Positions 37,039 to 49,660 of a stretch of DNA of 64,000 nt are shown in pieces (positions within the stretch are counted from its first letter, which is position 1; each line of letters begins with the position of its first letter). The stretch comes from Aptenodytes patagonicus (Eukaryota; Chordata; Aves; Sphenisciformes; Spheniscidae). Below the pieces are notes generated by a model that did not search any database, was not told where the DNA came from, and was given only the letters and a program-made list of their open reading frames with translations. Location of the stretch: the NCBI RefSeq assembly GCF_965638725.1, contig NC_134951.1, forward strand, positions 29,767,746 through 29,831,745. The letters are read 5' to 3'. The translations under genes were made by a program, and so were the position numbers.

Positions 37039-39944
37039 GAAAGTTGGCTTTTAGGTCTATAATATTTTATTCCAGGAAATCATTTCATACTATACGCCAA
37101 CACAGTGAGCCAAAATAGTCTGTCCTATTACTTAGTAAAATGGAAAGTTGCTACATTGCAGCCTTTGATTTAAAGCTTTCCTTCACTGCCTAGGAACTGA
37201 CAAATGCTGTAAGGTTGCGTTGCATCACGTGGTGCAGTATTAAAATCTTTCCTAATACCGCAGTACACTGCAGTAAAATGGTTTTAATGCAGGTTACCTG
37301 GAGATTATTCAGATGGTTCATGTTTCCTCACTGTAACATGAAGGAAATCAGTGTGATCCTCCCGGCAACGCGCTGCCCTGCTGCAGTGCTTCACTGCAGC
37401 GTATTGCAGGAGCAGGAAACTTTTCAACACCTTTCGCTCTGCACTGATTTGTTTCAGAATGGGATGGTAGAGGAAATGTGGCACAGCAGTGACTGCACGG
37501 TAAATTGCAGAGAACTGAGAGGGAACAGTTATTTTCACATTGTTCTTGGGTAGCGGTGCATAGAAAACATTTGACAGACAAATCTCTCATGTTAGCTTGT
37601 TAGTTTAAGGTTTATAGCTTTTCCCTTCTAAGACTTGGAGCTCATTGGTGTCTCGAGGATAATATTTTGCCAAAAGGCTATAATAGATTTCACGACAACC
37701 GCTTAATTTTTTTTCAAATGCGAAAGAGAGTACAGTTTAGTACAAGAAATGCTGACATGCATGATTTTTCAGAGAGCTGCTGCTCCAGGCATCTGAGTCA
37801 ACTGTCTCATGTATACCAAACTGCTGCTGTGGCTTTCTTTATATTCATCACTGCTCTGTGTTTGTTAAATACTGCGGGGTTTGGTAGCGTGGTTAAAATA
37901 TTACTTCCATGGTGAATAAAGTTTAAGTTGCTGAAGTTATTTCACATTAAAAATAAGCAAACTATATGTGAGTAGATTCCCACCCACCCACCCACAAATA
38001 GTAATAAAGAGAAATTAAAAGAAGCTTTTATATGTATTGCATTTTTAATCTAAGCTTCTTTGCAGAATGTTTTTCAGGGAACTTTTCATAAATCTTAAGG
38101 ATGATAAACAGAGAAGAGAAAAGGAATGAAGAGAGAAGGTTAAAACAAAACCTCTCAGCTGAGATTTGACCTCAGAAGGAGAATCCCGGAGGTGAAGCTA
38201 TTTCAGAGAAGAGGAAGTAGAAGAAGGTAACGAAGTCTTGAGACTAACTGTGCCAAGAGTGTGTGGAATGGCAAGGCGGGTCAGAAGAGAGATGTAAGTT
38301 GTTGAGAGGCTGAAGCAAGTCCAAAAGGGTTTTATAAGCTAAGAAGGCAGCCTTCGACCCTGAAATAAACAAGGGGTACTGCTGCTGCTTCAGAGTACGC
38401 ATGGTGTGGCTGCACTTTTGCAGAGATGTGAGAAGGTGGGAGGTAGCGTCCTGCAGATGCATGTTTTGATGGGGATCACAGGGAAACAGAACAGCGACAA
38501 AGTCACAGGCATAGCTGAAGTTTTCGGCAGGAGGCTTGGAAGCAGCCTTTTACTTCAGCAATGCTGAAGGAGGAGGTGGTGGTAAGTACTTGGGCAGAGG
38601 GATGAAAAAGGAAAGTTCTGCTTCAGACACTCCACAGAAAAGAGGCGACCAGCAAACGTTTGCAGTGGAAAGGGACAGGACAGGACAGGAGGCTGTTTCT
38701 CTGGTTGCACTCACTCTTGAATGCAGTTGTTTACCTATTTTCCCAAGTTGCATGAGGGAGGGGAACAGCATGGAAATTATGTCAAACTTCTGCAGTTTAA
38801 TGGAAGAGTTAAGCAGGGAATGTGTTGTAGCAGCAGCAGCCTTCCTGCAGGGAGACAAGGCAGCACTGACCTAAAATATTCTTTCAGGCAGTCTGTCATG
38901 GTAACCTGTTCTGACTTAGCAGCCTTGCCCAGCAAGGCTTAAGGCAGAGATACTTTCTGCCCATACTCTTGCCCTGTATGCAGAATTGTAGTACAATCTA
39001 TGGACTAGTGCATACTCCTTGATAATTTACATGAGGTTCAGCAACTCTTTTCAACAGAAACTAAAAATCCTAGCTGAGTACCATGGGTTAGGCTGAAAGG
39101 ATTAAAAAAAAAATGCGAAAAGAAAATACGATGGTATTTTGAGTGGAGAAACCATGTCTGCAGAGATCTGCTGACCTCCCCCAATGTAAGCTGTGGGATT
39201 CAAGGGCACTCAACAACTCTCAGAAGGCACCTCTCTGCTCCTACAGATTCAGGCCTTGTGGACCTCATTTTGCAATTGTAAGACCCCCTGTATCAATGAG
39301 CCGAAAAAAAAAAAGGTCACATGCTAGATCTGGTGATGTGGACATAAGAATAGGAGATGATACGTGATATGATTTCAGAAGAGTAGCTGAGTAAGTGAAA
39401 GGGTAAGATCACTTCCTTTCACTGGTATGTAGGTATGCTTTAAGGACTGTGTTTCTACTAATTAATTATAATTAAGTAAAATATTCTGCTTAAATTACTA
39501 CTTAACTGGTTAGAAGGGTTCTCTAATCATCTAATGCTTCTTAACAAATACTTTTTTCCTAATCAAAGAGGAACCAAAGTAAATAGAGTAAAAACCAAAG
39601 AAGCAAGCAGAGTAAATACAGAAAATATTGTAGTATCTGAGTATTATCAACTTCATTCAATGAAATAATTGACTTTCCCCCTCAATATTTGACTTCACGG
39701 GTTACACGCTGTCCTCAGTGTGCTCTCTAGCAGTTTAAGCATGATGTATGAGATGATGTTGTGGGAGTTTCTGGTAGATGATTAACCTTATAAAATACAT
39801 TCTTCAGCTGAAAGAATAACCATTTCCAGCTTGATACAGGCATCACATTTCAAAAAAAATCTGTAATGTGAAATTATGTGTTCCAAATTCAGCAAGGTTA
39901 TTGCAAATCTTTGTTCTGTAAAACTTGTTAAATTGTTTGCTCCA

Positions 39945-40125
39945 TACAGTGCTTTGTATGTTTGGAAGGCACACTAGCATTAGTTAATTCTCACAATATC
40001 CTTGAAATTAGGAAAATATGTATTATTATTTCAGATCCTTTGAAAAGAGAAGCTAAACTGTAAAGGTTGTTCAATTTACCCAAGACCAAACTGTGTGATT
40101 CCAGTGCTGCAGACTAGACCCCTCC
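39945..40125 (-). mobile_element. MIR-type SINE remnant
   Basis: Read on the + strand, the segment follows the complement of the 3' half of MIR: an AATTCTCACAATATCC block, TATTATTATT, then a region corresponding to the CAGATGAGGAAACTGAG block, then TTCAATTTACCCAAGACCAAA matching the ACTTGCCCAAGGTCACA block, ending ACTGTGTG. The order and spacing of four blocks make this more than chance. It is old and diverged, as expected for MIR in a bird genome. Confidence 0.6.
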
Positions 40126-43100
40126 ATGACTGGAACATTTTACCATCTGCAGGTGTCTCAGCTGACCACGTAAAACCAAATTCTGCCTGCTTTATATATG
40201 TAGAAGTAATTGTCCTTATTTTGCTGGTTCATCAACTCACACAACTTGCATGTTTTGATTCCCTCTGTTTATTAGACTGAATGTAAATCGAATAGAGTAT
40301 GAGCCATGCAGTTGTGCACTCACGGCTTACAGCGTTGCTGGAAAAATGCTGGCAGGAATTCTGTGGGCATAAATTGACTTTGCAGACAGAGAGGCTGATC
40401 TTGAGCCTAGATCGAAATATACTGCTAAAGCTCCTATGGCTTTTTTTTTTTTTTTATTACAGCAGTGATATGCCCCTTTGTCCTTGGTTAAAATTTGCTC
40501 TGTACTCATTTTTGGCAGTGTTTAATGTAGCAGTTGTCAATCTGAATGTGGCCTTGCATCCCAGAGGGAATTGCACTTCATTAGTATTTTATGTGTGTAA
40601 TTGGAAGTTGCTTAAGGATTGTTTCAGACCGATACACAACACTGGTCGTTCAGCTTTTATATTAATTTATAAAGTTACATTGAACTACATACACTAAAAA
40701 GACATTTAATTTTACGGGAGGGGAAAAAAAATAGCTCTAATAAGGTTTGAGGTTGTTATCCTTGCAGGGAAGATGCCTTTCTGTCAATTCTCCTAAGTGC
40801 ACACAGAACTACTCTTAGTTGCAGTAATGTTCCCTGGAGTAAGAGGACAACATCTATGTCTCTTGTTCTAGCTCATGACCTTTAATAGTAATGCAGATTT
40901 TTTTTTTTTTTTTAACTGGAGATCATCAAGTTCATTCCCTCCTACCAACATGCCACAAAACCAGAGCAACTGAGGAAGAGCTTTGGAGTAAAAGAGCAGG
41001 CACTTTGAGTATTAACCAGGCATGACTTCTAATCTATCATCGCTCACCTATGACAGCCAATGAAGACATATGAGTAGAGATAGTTAAGATGCCGCTAGAT
41101 TATTAAATACTGACCAGAGCTCAAGCCTGGAATTTCCTAGCTGGTATTTCACTTCTATGCTCTTAGAGTTGAAGGGAGAATGTCACCGATAGCAATGCTT
41201 TGGGGCAGCACAGCTTATCTGAAGATATAAGATAGCTTATGCCACCTTATAAAAAGAGTAAGATGCCTCCTCTTATAAACTCTCATGAGTATATATATTA
41301 TAACAAACCTCCATCAGTGGGTTTGTTTGAACAAGTCCAATTTGAAAGTACATTATTTGCACGTGGAAAGTATGTCTGATATTTTTTCAGCCTTTTCCTA
41401 AAAGGGTGTTTGGCTGCTTGGGCTGTTAACATAGAGCAAGTGCACAGGTTTTGCACCTCAGCACAGATTTGCATGTGGTCAAACTTTCCCTGATGATGTT
41501 GCCTTCCCATAAACATATTTAGACAAAATAACTGAATACCTCACTGGTCTTTAACCTTTACAATTTGGGAGCTGTTAAAATGTGTTGTGTTGAATTACCC
41601 AAGCCAGATCAGAATGAGTACGGCCAAGTGTTGGACTCTACAGAGCCATGCTGACTTGTTTCTCCTCCCAGGCTACTTACTGCTTCTAAGAGTTTGGATA
41701 TGTGAACCTGCATGGAAAGAGCTTTTATGTGACTATTCAAATTCCTGTAGCTTAGGTATCTCATCCAGTTCAACAAATAAACTTATTTTTGTTGGTCTGT
41801 ATATTAATACATTTTGTTGAGCATGGCATTTGCGAATAAGCAAATCAAAGTGGCTGTTAGTTTTCCATCTGTCAGCTGTGAAATAGCTATTTAATAAAGA
41901 TACTGATCTGTGATGCAGAATTAATATAACTTCCTGCATCTTGTTGCCTTTATGGGGATCTTTCACTGAGTGTGGGATTAAAATACAGATAAATAAATGT
42001 ATGCGGTTTATAGGTATGTGAGGTATCTAAGCTCCTGTTCAAACTCAGTTCAGTCATTGGGGCCCAGAGAACAATTCGCTTCCCTAAATTTGTGTGTTTA
42101 GTGCTATTTGATGTGCCTGGAGTTAGTAACCACCCTCACGAGCCTGGAAGAGGGTCTAGGCCCTATGTGAGATATGTGCCCATTAGAAGAGGCAGTTGGA
42201 GGCCAGGCGTAATAATTTATGGTATCTAAGATTGCACCATGCATTTACTTTTAGGCAACTGAATTGAGCCCTAGAGCATTTGAAATGAGCTGAATTGCTC
42301 TCCAGGGAGCTTTAATTGTGTTCAGTAGGGGCTTGACACTCATGACTGTTGGAGTTGCTCAAGGCTGAGACATCTTCAAAGGGACGGTAGTTGTGATAAA
42401 AGACCTGTGGGGGATTTGCACTTCTGGAGTAGCAGCTGAAGGCCAAGCAGAATATTAGAGGACACTGGCGCTAGACACCTACGTTTAGGAAGCCAAATTG
42501 ATCCCTAGATCTCCAGTGATTACAGTGACAACTTAGATAACTGGTGCACCAGAGATACCTAAATGTAAGCATCTTAATCTAGAACTGAATCCTGTCCTGA
42601 AAGCCCAATAATGATGCCAGATTGCTATCTTGAAATTTATTAAAACAAACACCATGTTTCACTGTTAGTTGAATAAATTATTAGAACAGAAGTTTAGTAC
42701 TTCTAGACATACTAAATATACCTGCTTAATAAATTCATCCTTTCCTATCACTCAGTATTACAAATAAAATCAATGGTTTGATGCAAAAATCAGAGCTTTT
42801 CCAATAAATTTCTTCAAGCTTTTGATTTAGGCCACAGTCCTACAAAGGGTTTTGGCATATTTAGGTATTAATGTTGTTTTATAGAACTTCCAGGTTGCTA
42901 AAACTCACAGCATAGAGGGCGCTACTGTGAAAAATAATGGCTTCATCAATTTCTTGGGCCACTCAAACAGATTTTAGCGTGTGAAGACAAGTGGGATCAT
43001 TTCTGTGCATTTATAGTCTTGAAAGTTGCAGTAATGTTCTGATACATGCTCCCTCAGATTTCCAGCTGAATTTGGAATACAGCGAGACTGATGATTCTGG

Positions 43101-46100
43101 AAAATCTGTACGCTGTTTTTCTCAGCTGAGAGCAGCAGATTTGTGCTTTTAAGTCATATTTTCCCATAAAATGACTAAGATATCACACTGTAAATCTTTT
43201 GAGGAGTAACAACACTTCTGCATTCTTCCGACAGTGCCTAATTCCACTGAAATCATTAGTAAATCTTACACTGGTTTCAGGGGAATAAGATTAGAACCCA
43301 CAACAGGGCATGTAACGTATTTAAATATGGTCATGTTTTCTGGAGAACTGGAAATTTTGAGACTTCATTGTAGCCCAAGAGTTTTACACCAACTTTGTGT
43401 TTAATGTCCTGGCATGTTTAATGTCCTGACAAGTTCAATGTAAAATCCCATAGGCAAAGTAACACAAACCAAATCTGTGACTACCGCTCATTATGCTGAA
43501 TTGGAAATAAATAGTTTGAGTGAGATAGATGAATTTCTATCTCAGTAAAGGCGGGCTTTTTTTCCAAGGAAAACTGGGATCATTGAAGGCTGAACTTAGA
43601 GGCTAGACAATATAAAATGTTAGTACTTTATCATGGATCTGTGTTATGGTTATGGTACAGTTTCTTGGTTTGCTGAAATCAGTGGCAAAGCCCTATTTTA
43701 AGCCGTGGCAGAATCAGACCCATCGAGTGGCCCTACAATCTCGTGTTCTAAATTTGTAATACTCTACACCACGTTTACTGAAAGGAAAGAGAAATAATGA
43801 TCTCAACATGCCATCTGCCAACTCTCTGGCTGAATGGAACAGACTATGTCAGTCAAAGGGTGAGAGATGTCTTTAAATTACTTTTGTGGGTTTATTTTTT
43901 TTTGTTCTGGCTTTTTGGGTTGCTTAGTAACAATATTCTGTGTGCAAATTTGTAGCATCTGTGCAGAATGTGAGGTGTTAACATGTTTGTAAAAATTAAG
44001 AGTCAAATTAATGTTTCCTCTGCAGAGCTTTAAAATGAAATGGCTCCTTTTTTTCTCCCCTTCTACAAATTACCTGCTTTTAGAAAAAGTAAAGACAGAT
44101 TTGTGTCTTAGAACACATAAATCATAAATTTGCATTTTAGTACTTCTTAAATAAGTAGCTAGAATTTTCAAATGGAGAATATAGCAGAAGTAACTTGCAA
44201 AACATAAGTGGCTTTCAAAGGTCATATAATTCTGTCTGTGGTTAGCAGCTGCACACAGGGTTATGTCTGTGCACGATTATATATCTTCCAATTAAACCAC
44301 GGAACACAGCACTCAGTGTCAGAAATCTTACTTGATGACTTGCAGAACTATGTAAGAAAGATTTAAAACAGAGAACCAGATACACTTTAACAGACCTCAT
44401 CCTCTTGGCTCCCTATAGCAGAAGGTCTATTGGAATCTATCCTACGGCTTCAAAAATAGAAAAAGCTAATATAGGATGGGTTGGACCAAGCCAGCTTCTA
44501 TAAGGAGACATACCTACTCCTGTATAGTCACTGAATAGTCAGCAAAGAGATATGGGCTCTCCCAAACAGTAAGTTATCCGCTCTCTTTTAGATGCGTGTC
44601 TTAGGGTGAGATGAATCACCTCTCTCTCTGTGGTGACTGAGCCAAACATGGCTAGACAACCTCTCACTTTTAAGGCAGTAAAAGTTTGGTAAGATTAATC
44701 CCACTCCCCAAGGTTTTTTTTTCCTGATGATACAGTATATTTTGCCTTTGATCTGTTTTGGCAAATAAAACGTTTTAGAGGGAGGCATCTGCAGCAGTCC
44801 TGACTCAGACAAGGTTCACGTTGACTCCAGTGGGAGAACAGGGTGAGAAAACACTGCAGGACTTCTCTTCCAGTAAGTGAAGTATTTTACTGTTCCTTTT
44901 CCTTGTTAGAGACATTTTGTTCTACCTTTCCATTCCCTTGAATCACTGGCTAGCGATGATGCCAGCAGACAGGTATTATCCCCAGGACCCGTGGATTGTC
45001 ACAATAAATTCTGTGAAAAGACGTAGTTTGATTTAATGTCTACTGCAGGAGCTGAAGCCATAGCTCCATAACTGAAAAATACTAACAATCAACTATTGCA
45101 CTCTGTTCCTTTTATTTGGCAGTGTAATAGTTTTGTCATTTTATCTGTAATGCAAGCAGTTGAGCTGATGCCCAGCAGAACTGCAGCAGAGGAGAAGGGA
45201 CCTGGCCATTCTCCGTTGTTGCCCCACAACTGCTTTCCTGCCTTGGTCCCTTCAAAAGCAGCAGGAGCAACAGGACTGAGCACAAGCTTCGGAAGGCTGC
45301 CGGGAGGCTTTCAGACTCCTGCCGGGAGCTAAAGGAATGGATCAACCGCATCCCCATGACTACTTGTGAAATCCATTCCTTATTTCTCTCAGCATCCTAT
45401 GTAGCTTATATTTTAACTTGGCAGCTGTTAAGACTCCTGGTGAAATAAGTTTAGCTGTTTACTAGTACACCCTCCCACCACAGGCAAGATTTTTGACAGC
45501 TCAAAAGAGCTTTATAGATGATGTAGACAAATTGCTGAGCTCCAAGTCCTGCCATGACCATGGTAGAAATTGTCCCTAGCTTTGAGTGGTGGGATGGATT
45601 TTCGTGGATCCAGGTGCTTGTCAGGTGTAAAGACTGTGTGAGGGATCTAGCGAGCCATGTGCTTCACAGAGTCTACCAGTGGCACCAGGCTGCTGTCGTG
45701 GGCTCCGAACACCCAGAAGTCCACGTCTCCATTGACTTCATTAAGCTGTATAACACGTACGCAAGTACGTTCCAAAAGCTGTTGGACTTGCTACCGATGT
45801 GCTTGGTTGGCACAGTGTGTATGTGAATAGCCCCAGTGCCGTGGGGAATCATCGCTTACCCTCCATGATGTGAACAGCCTGTGTATTCAGTGCATCCCTG
45901 GAAATCCCGGGCTGGCTTGCTAACCCTGTACAAGCGCAGACCACAAGCGTGTCCCATGGCTCAGAGAATATTTGTCTCAATACAAAATGAGAGGCAACAT
46001 ACAAACTGTTAGAGGACTACAGGGAAACATTTAAAAAAATATAGAAGTCAGTCAATCAGCTGTTAATCTTAGCACACTGGCAGTTCTAACTTTTTTGCAA

Positions 46101-48075
46101 TTCTGCTGACCTTATGTGGGCTTTTAGGAGGGTGATGAAGTAGCTTGCAACTGCCAAGGGCCAAGGAGGGGAAAGCTCAAAGTGCTTCATTTGAGAATCG
46201 AAGAACTCAATGATGGGGATTGTTGTCCTGGGTTGATCAGGGGTAGAAGTTAACATCTTCGTGCCAAATGAGAAATGTTAAGCTGACTGGTGTACATACT
46301 CAAAAGCAGTTTGAAAAAGAAGGAAAAACACTGATGGTCAATGTGATTGCATGCACGGGCTGTTTTAAATTGTTGAATGATCCCTTTCTGTGGTGTGAGG
46401 ATCCACTCGGCATGGATCAGTGGCAGAATGAGGCCTCCAGTGATTCATGCTAGGCATAGACATTCAGGCAGCTTCCTCTCCAGAATTTACATGGGATGAA
46501 TGTTTCCCGGTCTTTCTAACTTGCTTTAAAGACAATTAATGTGAATTCTTGCAAACACAGTCTCCTTTCTTCAGCAGGGCAGTACTTAACAAACCTACTG
46601 TTATCACACTCAACACATTCTGCATAAAGGCATGATTTAATACACTTTTTAATGGTGATTTCTTACGCCGCTTGCCTCATTGTATCAGTAAACATGTTGA
46701 CAAGAGCACAACTGTCTTTCACAAATTAACAAGTTCACCCCTGTGTGAAAAACCAGCTCTTCTGAGGCGTAGTACAGACGTGGTGAATAGTGGTGAGCTG
46801 GGCTTCTGCAAACAAATTGACATTGCTTCTCAGTGCACTGCAGCCAGATTTTCTCACTTTGACATAATAGCTCTGCGTAATTCTCCTTTCCTAGCTCTGA
46901 GTTACCTTTTTGACAGCCTCTGCATGAGGTGCTAGATTTGCTTCTGACTGATTGAGGCCAAGTAAATCGCAAATCATGCTGTCACATCTGGGAATTCATG
47001 AGTTTGCAGCTCTGTAAAATTACTTCACCTCTATGAGCTGACAGGCCAAACCGTATGTTTGTTGGAACGAAGACCGTGGTTTGACAAAATCAGATTTTCT
47101 ATTTATTGGTTTTATCTGATTTAATAATTTTAAAGTATAAAATATCTTCTCTGGGTATAATGGAAGCACTTAAATGAACCAGTTACATTTCCAGTAGAGT
47201 TTAATAATGTATGTTACATTTCACACATTCATGTAAGGCGTATCAGATTAATTAGAAAAATAAAGCACAAAGTATGACTTGCTCTCTTCTCCCAGTGTGG
47301 AACTTCAGTGCTTTTTAAAGGACCAGAAATGGTCCTTTGCTTTACAAATATTGTTTTATGTAAGCAAAGGATTTAGCTTTATATTTGGGTCTGGGTTCTC
47401 CTTGTTGCTGTTATTCTTCATGAAGCAGCCCAGCTCTTCCAGTCCTCAGCCTGTCATTTCTTTTGTACATCAAGTTTTCCACTGCCAGAATGTGTCATAC
47501 CTCATCCAGTCAGTTGTCCTGGGTTGTTCTGGGTTGTTTTTTCATGTCTGCAATTGTACATCTTGCTGCCCGTGAGATGATTAATACAGCCCTGGAAGTC
47601 ATACATCCCTTTTAATAGCATGTAGAACTACTACCTTCCCTCGTTCTAGGAAAAGTTATCACACCTGTATTTTTTAGCCAGAGGCTGGACTGAAAACTTT
47701 TGTTGGGGCATATGTAGTAGTAATAGAGATCCTGGGCAGGAGATAGATTAGGCATGGTAGTAATATGGAAGCAAGGGGCTCTTGTGAGTGAAAGCTGTTT
47801 TCTGTGCATAATTTTGGAGGCAACTGTCTGATGTACATGTATTGAACAGAGCAGCTTCCATCTTTCAGGGGAGATACAACACGCTGCTTGGCTAGTTTTC
47901 ACTTCCTTATCCAGGCTATTTTCATACAAGGTAATTACCAAAATCCAGGAATAGGAGGGTTGTTTGGGGCTTTTTAAAGTATTCTTTTAACATTCCTGTG
48001 GCATGACATGGAAACAGCTATTTTTCCTATGACGTCCTGCAGGCGGTGTCTGTGTGACAAGAAAACCACTTAACA

Positions 48076-48271
48076 ATGAAAAAATTCACACTGTTTGATT
48101 TTGTAAATGATAATTCACTGCAAATTGGAGAGACTTCATGGATACAGGACCTTCCCAATGATGACAATGAACTAGAAAGACTTCTGAAACCAAATGAGCA
48201 CGTGCTAGTAAACTGGCCTGTGGGAGAAAGAAAGACAGAAAAGCACCTGGTGAAAGTAGTGTACATGAGTG
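48076..48271 (+). CDS. BEND6: BEND6 coding exon 1 (N-terminal module)
   Basis: The exon encodes residues 1-65 plus a G. An acceptor-like cctgcag ends at 48042, so the exon probably starts at 48043. The start is well defined: an in-frame TGA at 48055-48057 precedes it, ATG 48076 is the first Met after it and has A at -3. The donor is gtgagtgc from 48272. The residues read FTLFDFVNDNSLQIGETSWI, then an acidic loop, then VNWPVGERKTEKHLVKVVYMS. The FxLF...S...SWI...WP pattern looks like a small folded domain found at the N-terminus of several BEN-domain or nuclear proteins; I cannot name it. The human protein as I remember it lacks this exon. Confidence 0.85.
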
Positions 48272-48376
48272 GTGAGTGCAGTTACAGAGCATTTGTCTGA
48301 TATGGAATTTTAATCTAGTTATAAGGCATTGCTACCTGATTTTCTGGGCTTTGGCCTTTTTTTCCCATCACTTCAG

Positions 48377-48522
48377 ATGACCCCCAAGAGCTGGTGGAAA
48401 TGATGCAAAAGATACTACGAGCGGATGAAATTACAAAAATACAAGTCCTTGGAAAAGGCAAGAGGAAGAGGATAGAAATGATATTCTCAGAGAGTGAAGA
48501 CAGTGACCTGGATAAAGAACAG
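48377..48522 (+). CDS. BEND6: BEND6 coding exon 2
   Basis: The exon completes Asp66 and encodes residues 67-114. The acceptor is atcacttcag ending at 48376 after a T-rich tract; the donor is gtgagttt. It contains MMQKILRADEITK, where the second Met (75) corresponds to the start of the human protein as I remember it, then the basic KGKRKR (probable nuclear localisation signal) and an acidic SESEDSDLDKEQ end. The first eight residues continue the N-terminal module from exon 1, so the human-type start would remove that module. Confidence 0.93.
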
Positions 48523-48979
48523 GTGAGTTTCTGTCTTTATGTGCCTGATATTGGTAGGCCCGTAATGGAATGAAATAGACCGTAACTATTGATTCTTCAC
48601 AATATAATACACAAAATATGTATAGTAAAGGTAGGAATACAGACAGTCTTCACGTGGTACCTCAGCACGATAACCTGTCAGAGTAATTCGTTAGGCCAGT
48701 AGATTTTGTCCTTTGCTGTTTGAAGAGAGAAGTGTTATTCAAGACTTGGATGCTGCATCACATTTTCTCCCATAAGAAAAGATGCCTGACCACTGCATAA
48801 GGAAGGGAAGGGACCAGGTTTTCTGAGCTTTGTATAACAAAAAGTTATAAACATATTTTTCAGAAACACTAACCAAGAATGTCGAGCGCACAGTGCATAA
48901 AAGTTTATGGTATACCATGAGCTACTGTAATGAAAGGCTCTATAGGAATGCAAAGGCACTATTATGCTCTTGTTTACAG

Positions 48980-49099
48980 GGGATGAAGCATATAAAAGAT
49001 ATGAAGATGATGAATCATATAAAAAGAAAGAAATCATTACAGGCATCTGCTCCTGCCAACATCCTCAGTCAACTTGAAACATCTTTAATTAACAAACAG
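48980..49099 (+). CDS. BEND6: BEND6 candidate cassette exon 3
   Basis: A 120-bp open segment (40 codons, residues 115-154), phase 0 at both ends, between a tgtttacag acceptor and a gtaaacat donor. It encodes GMKHIKDMKMMNHIKRKKS and then a stretch with APANILSQLETSLINKQ. The basic HIKRKK could extend nuclear localisation. Because it is a multiple of three it can be skipped without changing frame. In human BEND6, as I recall, the flanking exons join directly, so this may be a lineage-specific or alternatively spliced exon. The remaining frames of the same segment close with stops. It has no domain of its own, which lowers confidence. Confidence 0.6.
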
Positions 49100-49482
49100 G
49101 TAAACATCTCACCTTCAGCAATTTTAATGTGTTAAGCAAAAGTAAACTGAAATGTATTTGTTTAGGAGGGCATAAGACTTTTGTTTTAGTGAAGTTAATG
49201 GTTCTAAAAGTCACTACCTTAGAAAACTGATGAATGGAGAACAGAGAGAGAAGTACCTAACGGTTATGTATTACCCTGACATTTCATTTTGAATTTTAAT
49301 ATGTATGGTAAAATCTATGTTCAGTAACAGCTATTATTAAAATGCACCAACTCTGTTTATACATTCTGAATACAAAAAGAATATTCTGATTTAGCCAGAT
49401 ATTTTAATGTTAGTTTTAATGCTTTAATTTTATGTTGTTGTTGCTCTAGATAGCATGTTTTGGTTTTTGTTTTTTTTTCCAG

Positions 49483-49660
49483 AGAGAAACATATTCAGGA
49501 AGCAACTTTCTGTATAGTGAAAGTAGCAGTGATGATGAAGAGCCTTTATTTCATCTATCCAAGGTAGAACTGTGTGCCAAAATAAAAAGTCTCAAGAGGA
49601 AGCTGGCAGACACCATGAGAGAAAACTGCCGCCTAAGGCAGTCCCTGGTGATGCTTCAAG
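49483..49660 (+). CDS. BEND6: BEND6 coding exon 4 (coiled coil)
   Basis: The exon encodes residues 155-213 plus a G. The acceptor follows a long T tract (tttttttttccag); the donor is gtaaagtc. It starts RETYSGSNF, has an acidic SESSSDDEEP patch (casein-kinase-like sites) and then a heptad-rich helix, LSKVELCAKIKSLKRKLADT followed by RENCRLRQSLVMLQ, likely a coiled coil for dimerisation. The similarity to human BEND6 is high in the helix, and this is one of the exons that identified the gene. Confidence 0.96.

Larger units (their letters stand above)
35690..48042 (+). other. BEND6: Presumed BEND6 intron 1 (left limit uncertain)
   Basis: About 12 kb between the shared CpG island and the first BEND6 coding exon. 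The GC-rich part ends near 36.2 kb; the rest is AT-rich. Visible contents are a G12 run and an A18 run near 37.0 kb, a purine-rich segment at 38.1-38.5 kb, a MIR-type SINE near 40 kb and scattered short homopolymers. Segments near 42.05-42.60 kb contain a repeated TTAGG...CCAAATTGATCCCTAG-like word (about 42.25 and 42.49 kb), perhaps an old unclassified repeat. I see no other gene here. Confidence 0.6.

Noticed and set aside
37981..37996. Short CCCA repeats as a CRISPR-like or satellite array
   Set aside because: Only about four 4-base units; an ordinary microsatellite seed in a vertebrate intron. No CRISPR array or other prokaryotic system is present.
45554..45826. 90-codon open frame in BEND6 intron 1 with a plausible-looking protein
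   Set aside because: No family recognised, no clear splice borders, length within chance expectation.
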